Assembly: GCF_026341815.1 (NCBI RefSeq)
Contig: NZ_JAPENX010000001.1
Coordinates: forward strand, 2,728,001-2,792,000
Direction: 5' to 3'
Source: Streptomyces sp. NBC_00572
GTDB lineage: Bacteria > Actinomycetota > Actinomycetes > Streptomycetales > Streptomycetaceae
DNA length: 64,000 nt
Positions within the stretch are counted from its first letter, which is position 1. Every line of letters starts with the position of its first letter. Positions 51,476 through 59,274 of the stretch are shown piece by piece. The notes beneath the pieces were generated by a model. That model did no database searches. It saw only the letters and a program-made list of their open reading frames with translations, and was not told the origin of the DNA. Made by a program: the position numbers and the translations under genes.

Positions 51476-52351
51476 ATGACCACCAGCCTCAACGCAGTAC
51501 GGGAGCCCCGTCGACGCGAGGAGCTCAAGCACTTCCTGCGCACGCGCCGGGAACGGCTCAGGCCCGAGGACGTGGGGCTTCCCCCCGGTGCGCGCCGGCG
51601 CACGCCGGGCCTGCGCCGGGAGGAGGTCGCGATGCTGGCCGGCATCGGCGCCTCCTGGTACACGTGGCTCGAACAGGGCCGGGACATCAAGGTGTCGGAG
51701 CAGGTCCTGGACGCCATCAGCCGGACGCTGCGGCTGGACGCCGTGGAGCGGGACCACCTGTACCGGCTGGTGGGGATGAACCCGCCGCAGCGCGCGGCGG
51801 ACGACCTCGCGGACACGGCGCAGTTGACGGCCCTCGTGGAGGGCTGGATGCCGAGTCCCGCGTATGTGATCGACCGGTGCTGGGACATCGTGGGGCTCAA
51901 CAGGGCGGCCTCGCTGGTCTTCGGTTTCGGCGAGCGGGACACCAACTGTCTGGTGTCCTTCTTCACCAATCCGGCGTTCCGGGCGCGCCATCGGTACTGG
52001 GCGGAGGTCGCTCCGGGGCTGGTGTCCGAGTTCCGCAGGGATGCCGCGCGCTATCCGGAGGAGTCGCGGTTCACGTCGATCTCGCGTCGACTGACGGAGG
52101 AGAGCGAGGAGTTCGCGGAGCTGTGGTCGCGGTACGAGCTCACGGCGACGAACCAGGGCGTGAAGGGCATCGACCATCCGCGGTCGGGGTTCCTGGTCTT
52201 CGACCACTCGGTGCTGGAGATCCCGGACCGTCCGGGGATCCGGCTGATGCTGCACACGGCGCGGCCGGGTACGGAGACCCGCGAGAAGGTCGTGGAACTG
52301 CTGGGCCGGGACGAGCGGAAGGGCAGGATCTCGCTGGTCGAGGCGGGCTGA
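51476..52351 (+). CDS. XRE-family MmyB-like regulator
   Basis: 291 residues. HTH at ~18-85 (RRRTPGLRREEVAMLAGIGASWYTWLEQGRDIKVSEQVLDAI), followed by the MmyB-type ligand domain (~105-285) with PSPAYVIDRCWDIVGLN and FVFDHSVLEI-like strands. MmyB regulators control antibiotic pathways or short-chain dehydrogenases and bind fatty-acid-like ligands. ATG at 51476. It diverges from the MFS exporter and is the last gene before the biosynthetic region. Confidence 0.88.
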   Translation: MTTSLNAVREPRRREELKHFLRTRRERLRPEDVGLPPGARRRTPGLRREEVAMLAGIGASWYTWLEQGRDIKVSEQVLDAISRTLRLDAVERDHLYRLVGMNPPQRAADDLADTAQLTALVEGWMPSPAYVIDRCWDIVGLNRAASLVFGFGERDTNCLVSFFTNPAFRARHRYWAEVAPGLVSEFRRDAARYPEESRFTSISRRLTEESEEFAELWSRYELTATNQGVKGIDHPRSGFLVFDHSVLEIPDRPGIRLMLHTARPGTETREKVVELLGRDERKGRISLVEAG

Positions 52352-52562
52352 GCGGCCGGGCGGGAATCTCGCCCGGAGAGCCGCCCCGAAGCCGGTCACC
52401 CGTCGGGTCCGAGGGCGGGTCCGAAGGCGGGTCCGAAGGGCTCGCAAGAGAACCGCTCAAGGCCGACTCAAGGGCAGCACAGGAAGTCACGACAGACCTC
52501 ATCTCAGTGACAATGCTCTGATACATATGACTGCGATCGTTCCCGTGAGCAGAGGACATTCC

Positions 52563-53081
52563 GTGGTCAAGAAGAGCAGGCTCATCACCGCCGGTGCCGT
52601 CGTCGCGGTGGCGCTCGGCGCCGGATTCGCCACCCAGCCCATGGCCCAGGCCGACGTCACGGCCGACGTCCCCCCGGTCAGCGCGGTCACGCTGAGCCAG
52701 GGCATCACCTCGGCGCCCTTCAAGATCAAGGCGAACGGCGACCGCAAGGTCCTCTACCGCAAGGCGATCGTGCAGCCGGGCGCCTCCACGGGCTGGCACT
52801 ACCACGTGGGCGAGGAGATCGCCGTCATCAACTCCGGTACGTTCACCCGGATCGACGGCTCGGACTGCTCGGTGGAGGAGTACGCCTCGGGCGAGTCGCT
52901 GGTGGAGCCCGTCGGCCCGACCACCGTGCACATGGGCATCAACAAGGGCACCGAGCCGGTCGAGTTGTACGTCGTCGACATCATCCCCACCAAGGCGACC
53001 GCGCCGACCACGGCCGCCCCGGACCCGGGCTGCGACGTCGACGCGCTGACCTCGAAGAGCACGAGCGCCGGGGCCAAGTGA
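52563..53081 (+). CDS. Secreted cupin-domain protein
   Basis: 172 residues from the GTG at 52563 (GAGG eight bases upstream); an upstream in-frame ATG at 52527 has no ribosome site. Signal peptide VKKSRLITAGAVVAVALGAGFATQPMAQA. Cupin barrel with motif 1 PGASTGWHYHVGEE (two His and Glu metal ligands) and motif 2 GPTTVHMGINKG. Two cysteines (SDCSVEE and the C-terminal PGCDVD) may form a disulfide. Role unknown; the stop overlaps the KSIII-like gene start (TGATG), which ties it to biosynthesis. Confidence 0.8.
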   Translation: MVKKSRLITAGAVVAVALGAGFATQPMAQADVTADVPPVSAVTLSQGITSAPFKIKANGDRKVLYRKAIVQPGASTGWHYHVGEEIAVINSGTFTRIDGSDCSVEEYASGESLVEPVGPTTVHMGINKGTEPVELYVVDIIPTKATAPTTAAPDPGCDVDALTSKSTSAGAK

Positions 53082-54124
53082 TGCGTCTGCCGCGCCCGTT
53101 GGGCATCTCGGGTCCCACACTCTGGCTTCCCTCGGGCCGGCAGAGCGCGGCCGAGGCGGTCGCGCGTGAGCTGGTCGACGCCGAGACCGCCGACGAACTC
53201 GGGTACGCCGTACTGCCGGTGGCCGACCTCGCGCCGCCCGAGATGGCGGTCGAGGCAGGCCGCGAGGCACTCTCCGCGGCCGGTGTGGACCCCGGCGCCG
53301 TGGGCCTCCTGCTGCACGCCTGGATCCACTACCAGGGCCACGACCTGTGGTCCCCCGCGCACTTCGTCGCCGACCGGCTGGGTGCCGCCGGCGCCGTGCC
53401 CCTCGGCGTCCAGCAGGTGTGCAACGGCGGTGCGGCGGCCGTGGAGCTGGCCGCCGCCCGGCTCTTCGTCGAGCCCGGCCTCGGGAACGCGTTGATCACC
53501 ACCGCCGACGCCTTCGTGGAGCCCGGCTTCGACCGCTGGAGCGGGGACTACGGCATCGGGTACGGCGACGGCGCCACCGCCCTCGTCCTGCACCACCTGC
53601 CGGGAACCGAGGGCGGCCGGCCGGCCGATCTGGTCCTGCACTCGATCGCCACGGTCGCCGCGCCCCGGCTGGAGCGCATGCACCGCGGCGACGACCCGTT
53701 CGGCCCGGCGGCCCGTTCCCTCGGGCCGAAGGTCGACATCCGCCGTACCAAGAAGGCGTTCCTCAAGGCGGGGGGCATGGAGGCGTTCACCGCGGCGAGC
53801 GCCGCGTCGCTGCGGTCGGCACTGGAGTCGTGCCTGGCCGACGCGGGCCTGTCGGCCACGGGCGACGTGCCGCTGCGGTACGTGGTGGCGCCGCGGCTCG
53901 GCCGCAAGACCATCGACCTGGCCTACGCGCCGCTGCTGGGCAAGCTCACCGGGGCGGAACTGCTGCGGCCGGGCGCCGACACCGGACACCTGGGCGCCGG
54001 CGACGCCGCGGCCAGCCTCGCGGAACTGCGGACCGGGCGGATGCTGGGTCCCGGCGAGTACGCGCTGGTGGTCAGTGCCGGGGCCGGGTTCACCTGGTCG
54101 TGCCTGCTGGTCAGCGGAGCCTGA
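53081..54124 (+). CDS. KSIII-like acyltransferase / ketoacyl synthase III family (Cys-His-Asp)
   Basis: 347 residues. Thiolase fold with nucleophile C114 in GVQQVCNGGAAA and the C-terminal GAGFTWSCLL. The FabH HQAN and GN motifs are missing: the positions read APRLGRKT, and the later GHLGAGD offers H303 and D308. A Cys-His-Asp set is the hallmark of the CerJ/DpsC-like branch, which moves acyl groups or selects unusual starters instead of ordinary FabH condensation. ATG 53081 overlaps the cupin stop; a GTG one codon earlier is possible. It converges with SARP across a strong terminator. Confidence 0.82.
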   Translation: MRLPRPLGISGPTLWLPSGRQSAAEAVARELVDAETADELGYAVLPVADLAPPEMAVEAGREALSAAGVDPGAVGLLLHAWIHYQGHDLWSPAHFVADRLGAAGAVPLGVQQVCNGGAAAVELAAARLFVEPGLGNALITTADAFVEPGFDRWSGDYGIGYGDGATALVLHHLPGTEGGRPADLVLHSIATVAAPRLERMHRGDDPFGPAARSLGPKVDIRRTKKAFLKAGGMEAFTAASAASLRSALESCLADAGLSATGDVPLRYVVAPRLGRKTIDLAYAPLLGKLTGAELLRPGADTGHLGAGDAAASLAELRTGRMLGPGEYALVVSAGAGFTWSCLLVSGA

Positions 54125-54238
54125 GACCCGAAGCACCGCGCGCGTTCCGCGGGCACGGAGCGGTCCGCGTACGAAGAAGGTCGCAGAAGCAGGTCCCAGA
54201 TGCAGGTCGGATACGAGATCGCATACGAGGTCGCATAC

Positions 54239-54275
54239 GAAAGGGTCCGCGGGGCACGTGCCCGCGGACCCTTTC
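54239..54275. terminator. Terminator between the KSIII-like gene and SARP
   Basis: Perfect 15-bp inverted repeat (54239-54253 with 54261-54275) around GCACGTG, with CTTTC at the end. Before it, three 12-base units based on ATACGAGRTCGC occur at ~54210-54240. Confidence 0.75.
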
Positions 54276-54286
54276 ACGATGTCGGC

Positions 54287-54358
54287 CGCCCGGTTCGGCT
54301 GGTCAGTGCCGGCCCGGTTCAGCCGGTCACCCCCGGCCCGGTTCAGCCCGTCGCGCGC
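54287..54358. repeat. Three 24-bp repeats covering the SARP 3' end
   Basis: Copies start at 54287, 54311 and 54335, each built on CGGCCCGGTTCAGCC. The right copy holds the SARP stop codon (54343-54345) and the middle copy also has TGA in frame. The left copy has CGA. The period is eight codons. Confidence 0.7.
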
Positions 54359-55221
54359 AGGGCCAGGCTGTGCACCACGCTGCCCATGCTCCGGCGGTCC
54401 TGCTGCCGTACGACGGTGGCCCGGTCGGCCGACCTGAGCCGGGGCGTGTCGAGGGACGGCTCGCCGCGCAGGATGTCCTGCTCCATCTGGACCAGGAACG
54501 GCGAGGGCTCAAGACCCAGCTCCTCCACCAGCCGGGCCCGCAGCCGCCGCATGACGGCGAGCGATTCCGCCCGTCGGCCGCAGCGGTACAGCGCGAGCAT
54601 CAGGTGCCGGTGGAAGTTCTCGTGGAGCGGGTGGCGGGCGGTGAGCTCGGTGAGCTCCGGGACCAGGGTGTGGTGCGCGCCGCGCTGGAGGTCGGCGTAG
54701 ATCCGGTGCTCCAGCGTGCACAGGAGGGACTCGTCCAGGTGGACGATCCGGGCGCCGAGCAGTTCGCCGGCCTCCACGTTGACGAGCGCCGGGCCGCGCC
54801 ACAGTGCGACGGCCTGATGGAGCAGATCGGAACCCTCGACGAATGCGCCGCGCTGCACCGCGGCGTTTCCGGCGGCGGTCAGCATCTCGTACTCGGCGAT
54901 GTCGAGCGCGACCCTCCGCGTGGACAGCACGTAACTACTGCCCTCGGTAATGAGGATTTCTTCGGCGATTTCGTTGGCGCTCTTGTTGAGGGCTTCCGCG
55001 ATGGTGCGGCGGACCTGCCCAATATAGGTCTGGATCGTTGCGGTGGCGGTTCGGGGAGGATTGTTCCCCCACAACTCCTGCACAAGCGCATTGACGGATA
55101 TCGCACTGTCGGCATTGACAGCGAGTAAAGCGAGCAGACGACGCGGCTTGGGTGCCAGAACGACCGGCTCCAGGTCATCGTCGAATACGGTCATCGGGCC
55201 CAGGACGTGAATCTGCACCAT
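54343..55221 (-). CDS. SARP-family pathway-specific activator
   Basis: 292 residues, short SARP type. OmpR-like DNA-binding domain (~1-100: LAPKPRRLLALLAVNADSAIS, VLVQELWG-like helix and TIQTYIGQVRR) and bacterial transcriptional activation domain (~105-255: LDIAEYEMLTAAGNAAVQRG, HENFHRHLMLALYRCGRRAESL). Codon 32 (Leu) is TTA at 55128-55126, the rare codon read by the developmental tRNA bldA. It is the only in-frame TTA I noticed in the window. The 5' part of the gene is AT-richer than its neighbours. SARPs switch on antibiotic clusters; this one presumably activates the genes to the right. Confidence 0.92.
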   Translation of the reverse strand: MVQIHVLGPMTVFDDDLEPVVLAPKPRRLLALLAVNADSAISVNALVQELWGNNPPRTATATIQTYIGQVRRTIAEALNKSANEIAEEILITEGSSYVLSTRRVALDIAEYEMLTAAGNAAVQRGAFVEGSDLLHQAVALWRGPALVNVEAGELLGARIVHLDESLLCTLEHRIYADLQRGAHHTLVPELTELTARHPLHENFHRHLMLALYRCGRRAESLAVMRRLRARLVEELGLEPSPFLVQMEQDILRGEPSLDTPRLRSADRATVVRQQDRRSMGSVVHSLALRATG

Positions 55222-55393
55222 TCCCCCTTATTGGTACATCCATCCCACCCTGCGGTGAAATGGTCGAACCCTTCGCTCCCCGCGCAGGTACGTGCACCTA
55301 GCACGAGTCACCAGGTCACCCTAGCAGGAATCCGGCCGAAAACCGTTTTCGGTCGACCGTCGTACGAAATGTTTACGGGCCGGAGCCCCGCCT

Positions 55394-55414
55394 GTTACCT
55401 GCCTCACAGGTGAC
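55394..55414. promoter_or_regulatory. Inverted repeat in the SARP upstream region
   Basis: GTTACCTG and CAGGTGAC (one mismatch) separated by five bases, about 175 bases upstream of the SARP start in a 274-bp gap. The rest of the gap is unusually AT-rich for this genome and holds the SARP ribosome site AAGGGGG. Confidence 0.4.
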
Positions 55415-55420
55415 ATAAAA

Positions 55421-55469
55421 AGAAAACCACCTTGAATTTCGTCGGCAGACGAATTCGAGGTGGTTTTCT
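55421..55469 (-). terminator. Intrinsic terminator of the MarR operon
   Basis: Long near-perfect hairpin (55421-55443 with 55448-55469; one bulge and one mismatch, four-base loop) followed on the minus strand by TTTTCTTTTTATG. This is a classical hairpin-plus-T-run, rare in this genus, 27 bases past the MarR stop. Confidence 0.85.
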
Positions 55470-55495
55470 ACGCGTCCCGCATACCCCCGAGGGGT

Positions 55496-55945
55496 TTATT
55501 CAAGGGACCCCAGAACGGCGATCGACCGCTCCAGGTACTCCTCGAACCGGGCCCTTTCCTCGGGCGTGAACTCGGCGCCCAGCGACCCCTCGACGCGCAG
55601 GGCCGCCTTGTCGGCCTTCTTCGCGATGGCGCGGCCGGCCCGGGTCGCCCGGTTGACCACGACCTTCTGGTGCAGCTCCGAGGGTTCCCGGAACACCAGG
55701 TCGGCCTTCTCCAGGTTGGTCAGCACCGTCGCCATCGTCTGCGGCGTGACCATGCACTCGCGCGCCAGCTGGGCCGCGGACATGCCGTCCGAGACCGACA
55801 GCAACAGCAGGACCGAGTACTGGGGAACCGTCAGGCCGAACTCCCGCAGCACGTCCGTCTTGCGGCCGATCAGAGCCTGCTCGGCCCGCTTGATCGTGTG
55901 CCCGAGTCGGCCTGCGGCGACCGTCTCCGTCGTCGTCTTCGCCAT
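55496..55945 (-). CDS. MarR-family regulator in the biosynthetic cluster
   Basis: 149 residues from the ATG at 55945, probably leaderless. Winged HTH: VPQYSVLLLLSVSDGMSAAQLARECMVTPQTMATVLTNLEKADLVFREPSELHQKVVV, then RATRAGRAIAKKADKAA. It is downstream of the thioesterase and exporter genes on the same strand and may repress the exporter until product accumulates; 14-bp inverted repeats at 58086-58148 are candidate sites. Confidence 0.85.
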   Translation of the reverse strand: MAKTTTETVAAGRLGHTIKRAEQALIGRKTDVLREFGLTVPQYSVLLLLSVSDGMSAAQLARECMVTPQTMATVLTNLEKADLVFREPSELHQKVVVNRATRAGRAIAKKADKAALRVEGSLGAEFTPEERARFEEYLERSIAVLGSLE

Positions 55946-56037
55946 ATCAATAGTCTTGCATACGACAGAGGACGAAGCAGTAGTCGCGCATTGCCTTCGC
56001 CGCACCGGCCGGCCGTCGTTCCCCGCGGTGCGTTCGG

Positions 56038-56469
56038 TCACCGGCCCGCCCGGCGCCTGACCGGCGGGATCGCACAGGTCAGCCGGGCGGTACAGGTGCG
56101 CCGGCCGCGTTCGTCGCGGATGACGATCTCGTACGTGGCGGTGTGCGTGCCCACGTGCAGCGGACGGCACTCGCCGGTGACCCGGCCCGACCGCGCCCCG
56201 CCGTGGTGGGTGCAGGACAGTTCCTGGCCGACGATGATCCGGTCGGCGCCCGCGTGCGTCCAGGCCGCGAGCGAGCCGAGCGTCTCGGCGAGCACGGCGT
56301 TGGCTCCGCCGTGCAGCAGGCCGATCGGCTGGCGGTTGCCCGCCACCGGCATGCTGCCGATCACGAGGTCCGGCTCGCACACCGTGACCTCGATGCCGAG
56401 GAGTTCCACCAGCTGCTCGTCGACATAGGGGGACAGGACCTCGACGGGTCCGAGGGCGGTCTGTGTCAT
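56038..56469 (-). CDS. Hotdog-fold thioesterase (PaaI/DHNA-CoA hydrolase-like)
   Basis: 143 residues from the ATG at 56469 with GAGGGGGCGG upstream. The sequence LLHGGANAVLAETLGSLAAW carries the HGG turn and the catalytic Glu of the PaaI/EntH group; HVGTHTATYEIVIRDERGR forms the later strands. It should hydrolyse acyl- or aryl-CoA/ACP thioesters. Eleven bases after the exporter stop, so operonic. I assign it to the biosynthetic cluster and not to the phenylacetate pathway 17 kb away. Confidence 0.82.
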   Translation of the reverse strand: MTQTALGPVEVLSPYVDEQLVELLGIEVTVCEPDLVIGSMPVAGNRQPIGLLHGGANAVLAETLGSLAAWTHAGADRIIVGQELSCTHHGGARSGRVTGECRPLHVGTHTATYEIVIRDERGRRTCTARLTCAIPPVRRRAGR

Positions 56470-56480
56470 GACCCGCCCCC

Positions 56481-58040
56481 TCAGCGCGCGGAGGCGGGCT
56501 CGGGCGACGCCGTGACCGGCTCGGCCTCGGCGGGGGCGTCGGCCGAGGGCTTGCCGCCCTTCAGCAGACTGCCGACGACCACGGCCGTGACCGCGCAGGC
56601 CGCCGCGACGATCCACATGGTGGTGTGCAGGCCGGAGGCGTAGGCGTCGGCCATCGCGGTCACCGCCCGGTCCCGGACCTCACCCGCGGGCAGCGTCTCG
56701 GCCGCCTCGGTCAGACCGCCCTGGAGGGCGCGCGAGGTCAGCGCGTCGGCGCCGCCCTTGAAGGCGGAGACGGCGTCGTTGTCGAGGGCGCTCTTGGTGA
56801 GCGCCGTGACGAGCGCGCCGAGACCGGCCATGGACACGGCGTCGGAGGTGAGCCGCACCGTGTTGAACATGCCCGCGGCCATGCCCATCCGCTCCGGCTC
56901 GACGGCCGAGACGGCCGCGCCGTCCAGGATGCCGAGCGAGATGCCGTATCCGATGCCCAGGAAGAGCAGCGGGCCGGCCAGCGCGACGGTCGAGGCACCC
57001 GGCTCCACCATGGTCAGCCAGGCGGCGCCGACGGCGGAGAAGGCGAGCAGGACGAGGAACAGGGTGCGCTGCGAGACCTTCTGCGCGACCACACCGGTGA
57101 GGGCGGGCATCACGAGCGACGGGCCGGTCAGCAGCAGCAGGACCAGGCCGATCCGGACGGCCGACAGGCCGCTCGTGGAGGTCAGGTACGGCGGCAGCAC
57201 GATGACGAGCGCGACGAAGCTGAACGCCAGCACCAGCGGCACCAGGCAGACGGCGAGGAACTGCGGGCGGGCGAAGAGGCCCAGGTCGAACATCGGGTGC
57301 TCGGATCGGCGCTCCACCGCCACGAAGGTCGCGAGCAGGACCAGACAGCCGACGGCCGAGGCGAGCACGATCGGGTCGGTCCAGCCGCGGCCCGGTCCCT
57401 CCACCAGGGCGAGGACGAACAGGGCGATGCCGAGGCCGAAGGCGAAGGTGCCGGCCCAGTCGAAGCGGGGTCCGCGGTTCGGTTCCGTACGGGGCAGCAG
57501 CGGCGTGCTCAGCAGGACGAGCGCGGCGACCCCGGCGAGCACCAGGAACACCGAGCGCCAGCCCCAGAGGTTGACCAGGACGCCGCCGAACATCGGGCCG
57601 AACGCGAGGCCCGCGCCCAGGAAGGTGCCGAAGAGTCCGAAGGCCTTCGCGCGGGCCGGGCCGTCGAAGGCCTGGGCCACGATTGCGGTGATGGAGGCGA
57701 GGGCCGCGCCGCTGCCGAAACCGGAGATGGCGCGCGAGATGTCGAGCAGCAGGATGCTGTTGGAGAGACCCGAGACCGTCATCCAGAACGCGAAGAAGGC
57801 CATGCCCCAGGTGAACATCCTGCGGTGGCCCACGCGGTCGGCGAGCGAGCCCATCGCGGCGAGGCTGCTGGAGGCGGTCAGCATGTAGCCGTCGACCACC
57901 CACTGGGCAGCGGCGAGGGAGCTGTGCAGGTCGGCGCCGATCTCGGGCACGGCCACGGACGGGCCGGTCACCACCAAGGTCATCAGCGGGCCGACGACGC
58001 ACGCCGCGGCGAGCGTCGCCCGCGGGTTGCCGGTGGACAC
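56481..58040 (-). CDS. MFS exporter, 14-TM DHA2 type
   Basis: 519 residues from the GTG at 58040. Motif A as SLADRVGHRRMFTWG; motif C as GTFLGAGLAFGPMFGGVL. About fourteen helices; the C-terminal tail is Ala/Pro/Glu-rich. Location in the cluster, in an operon with the hotdog enzyme and next to a MarR gene, suggests self-resistance or product export. Divergent from the aldo/keto reductase. Confidence 0.9.
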   Translation of the reverse strand: MSTGNPRATLAAACVVGPLMTLVVTGPSVAVPEIGADLHSSLAAAQWVVDGYMLTASSSLAAMGSLADRVGHRRMFTWGMAFFAFWMTVSGLSNSILLLDISRAISGFGSGAALASITAIVAQAFDGPARAKAFGLFGTFLGAGLAFGPMFGGVLVNLWGWRSVFLVLAGVAALVLLSTPLLPRTEPNRGPRFDWAGTFAFGLGIALFVLALVEGPGRGWTDPIVLASAVGCLVLLATFVAVERRSEHPMFDLGLFARPQFLAVCLVPLVLAFSFVALVIVLPPYLTSTSGLSAVRIGLVLLLLTGPSLVMPALTGVVAQKVSQRTLFLVLLAFSAVGAAWLTMVEPGASTVALAGPLLFLGIGYGISLGILDGAAVSAVEPERMGMAAGMFNTVRLTSDAVSMAGLGALVTALTKSALDNDAVSAFKGGADALTSRALQGGLTEAAETLPAGEVRDRAVTAMADAYASGLHTTMWIVAAACAVTAVVVGSLLKGGKPSADAPAEAEPVTASPEPASAR

Positions 58041-58085
58041 GGAGAATCACCCCTGTTCTGTTCTATTCGTTGGCAGGCATGTGTA

Positions 58086-58148
58086 AGAACTCTGTCATAG
58101 AGTAGGAGGCTGAGCATAGGAGATGTCAATGTCGTATGGCAGAGTTCT
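58086..58148. promoter_or_regulatory. 14-bp inverted repeats in the exporter/aldo-keto reductase gap
   Basis: AGAACTCTGTCATA (58086-58099) and TATGGCAGAGTTCT (58135-58148) are inverted copies with one mismatch, 35 bases apart. They could be two operators for the cluster MarR or one loop-forming site controlling both divergent promoters. Confidence 0.5.
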
Positions 58149-58215
58149 GCATGAAGACGAGGGCCTGTCACACGAATCGAGTGGGCGGGACTCCGCGGGC
58201 ACAACGGGAGAGGCG

Positions 58216-59184
58216 GTGCGCACGAACATGCGCAGGATCCAACTGGGCGGCACGGAGCGGACCTTCGCGGCCGTCGGCATCGGCTGCATGGGCATGTCGT
58301 GGGGGTACGACGAACTGGGCCGGGACGAGAGCGAGTCCATCGCGGTCGTACGGCACGCCATCGACCTCGGCGTCGACCTGATCGACACGGCCGACCAGTA
58401 CGGCCCGTTCACCAACGAGCTGTTGGTCGGCAAGGCGCTGCGGGGCTACCGCGACAAGGCCCTGCTCGCCACCAAGGGCGGGCTCGTCGTCGACGACCCG
58501 GCCACCTACAAGAGCCACCGGGACGGCCGGCCCGAGTATCTGCGCGCCGCCGTCGACGCCAGCCTGCAGCGGCTCGACGTGGACCACATCGACCTCTACC
58601 AGCTGCACCGCATCGACCCCGAGGTGCCGGTCGAGGAGAGCTGGGGCGCGCTCGCCGAGCTGGTGAAGGAGGGCAAGCTCGGCGCGATCGGGCTCTCCGA
58701 GGCGTCGGTGGAGGAGATCGGCCGGGCGCACGCGGTCCACCCGGTCGCGTCCGTGCAGAGCGAGCTGTCGCTGTGGAGCCGAGAGGCCCTGAAGGACGGC
58801 GTGGTGGAGTACTGCGGGCGCGAGGGCATCGCGTTCATCGCGTTCGCCCCGCTCGGCCGCGGCTTCCTGTCCGGCCTGATCAGCACCCCGCAGGACCTGC
58901 CCGCGGTGGACGGGCGGCACCGCATCCCGCGCTTCCAGCCCGAGGCCATCAGCGCCAACCAGGCCATCGTCGACCGGGTGCGGGACCTGGCCGACCGCGT
59001 CGGCGCGACCGTCGCGCAGGTGGCGATCGCCTGGGTGCTGGCGCAGGGCGAGCACGTGGGCGTCATCCCCGGCACCAAGACCCGCCGCTACCTGGAGGAC
59101 AACGTGGAGGCCGGCTCGGTGACCCTCCCGCCCGAGATCCTGACCGAACTGGCCAACCTGCCGGAACCGGTCGGCGCCCGCTGA
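58216..59184 (+). CDS. Aldo/keto reductase of the biosynthetic cluster
   Basis: 322 residues from the GTG at 58216 (GGGAG five bases upstream). Catalytic set: DLIDTADQYGPFTNE (Asp, Tyr), LATKGG (Lys), YQLHRIDP (His); NADPH tail GVIPGTKTRRYLEDNVEAG. An upstream in-frame ATG at 58129 has a good AGGAG site six bases before it and would add 29 residues without similarity; that longer form cannot be excluded. Likely reduces a ketone of the pathway product or of a sugar. Confidence 0.85.
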   Translation: MRTNMRRIQLGGTERTFAAVGIGCMGMSWGYDELGRDESESIAVVRHAIDLGVDLIDTADQYGPFTNELLVGKALRGYRDKALLATKGGLVVDDPATYKSHRDGRPEYLRAAVDASLQRLDVDHIDLYQLHRIDPEVPVEESWGALAELVKEGKLGAIGLSEASVEEIGRAHAVHPVASVQSELSLWSREALKDGVVEYCGREGIAFIAFAPLGRGFLSGLISTPQDLPAVDGRHRIPRFQPEAISANQAIVDRVRDLADRVGATVAQVAIAWVLAQGEHVGVIPGTKTRRYLEDNVEAGSVTLPPEILTELANLPEPVGAR

Positions 59185-59224
59185 CCTTGCCGACGACGGT
59201 CGACACCCGCCCGTCGGGCAACGC

Positions 59225-59256
59225 CGAAGGGGCGCCTCGGCCGAGGCGCCCCTTCG
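59225..59256. terminator. Bidirectional terminator, aldo-keto reductase / HAD gene
   Basis: Perfect 32-bp palindrome (16-bp arms without a spacer) between converging genes, followed by CTCTTTCTCC on the plus strand. Confidence 0.8.
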
Positions 59257-59274
59257 TGCTCTTTCTCCGCCTGG

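Noticed and set aside
53081..54124. Ordinary FabH
   Set aside because: The HQAN and GN motifs are missing; only the cysteine is retained in FabH context.
56038..56469. Assignment as PaaI of the phenylacetate pathway
   Set aside because: It is in an operon with an exporter and MarR gene in the biosynthetic region, 16 kb from paaE, with no PaaR-like site. Hotdog enzymes of this type are widespread.
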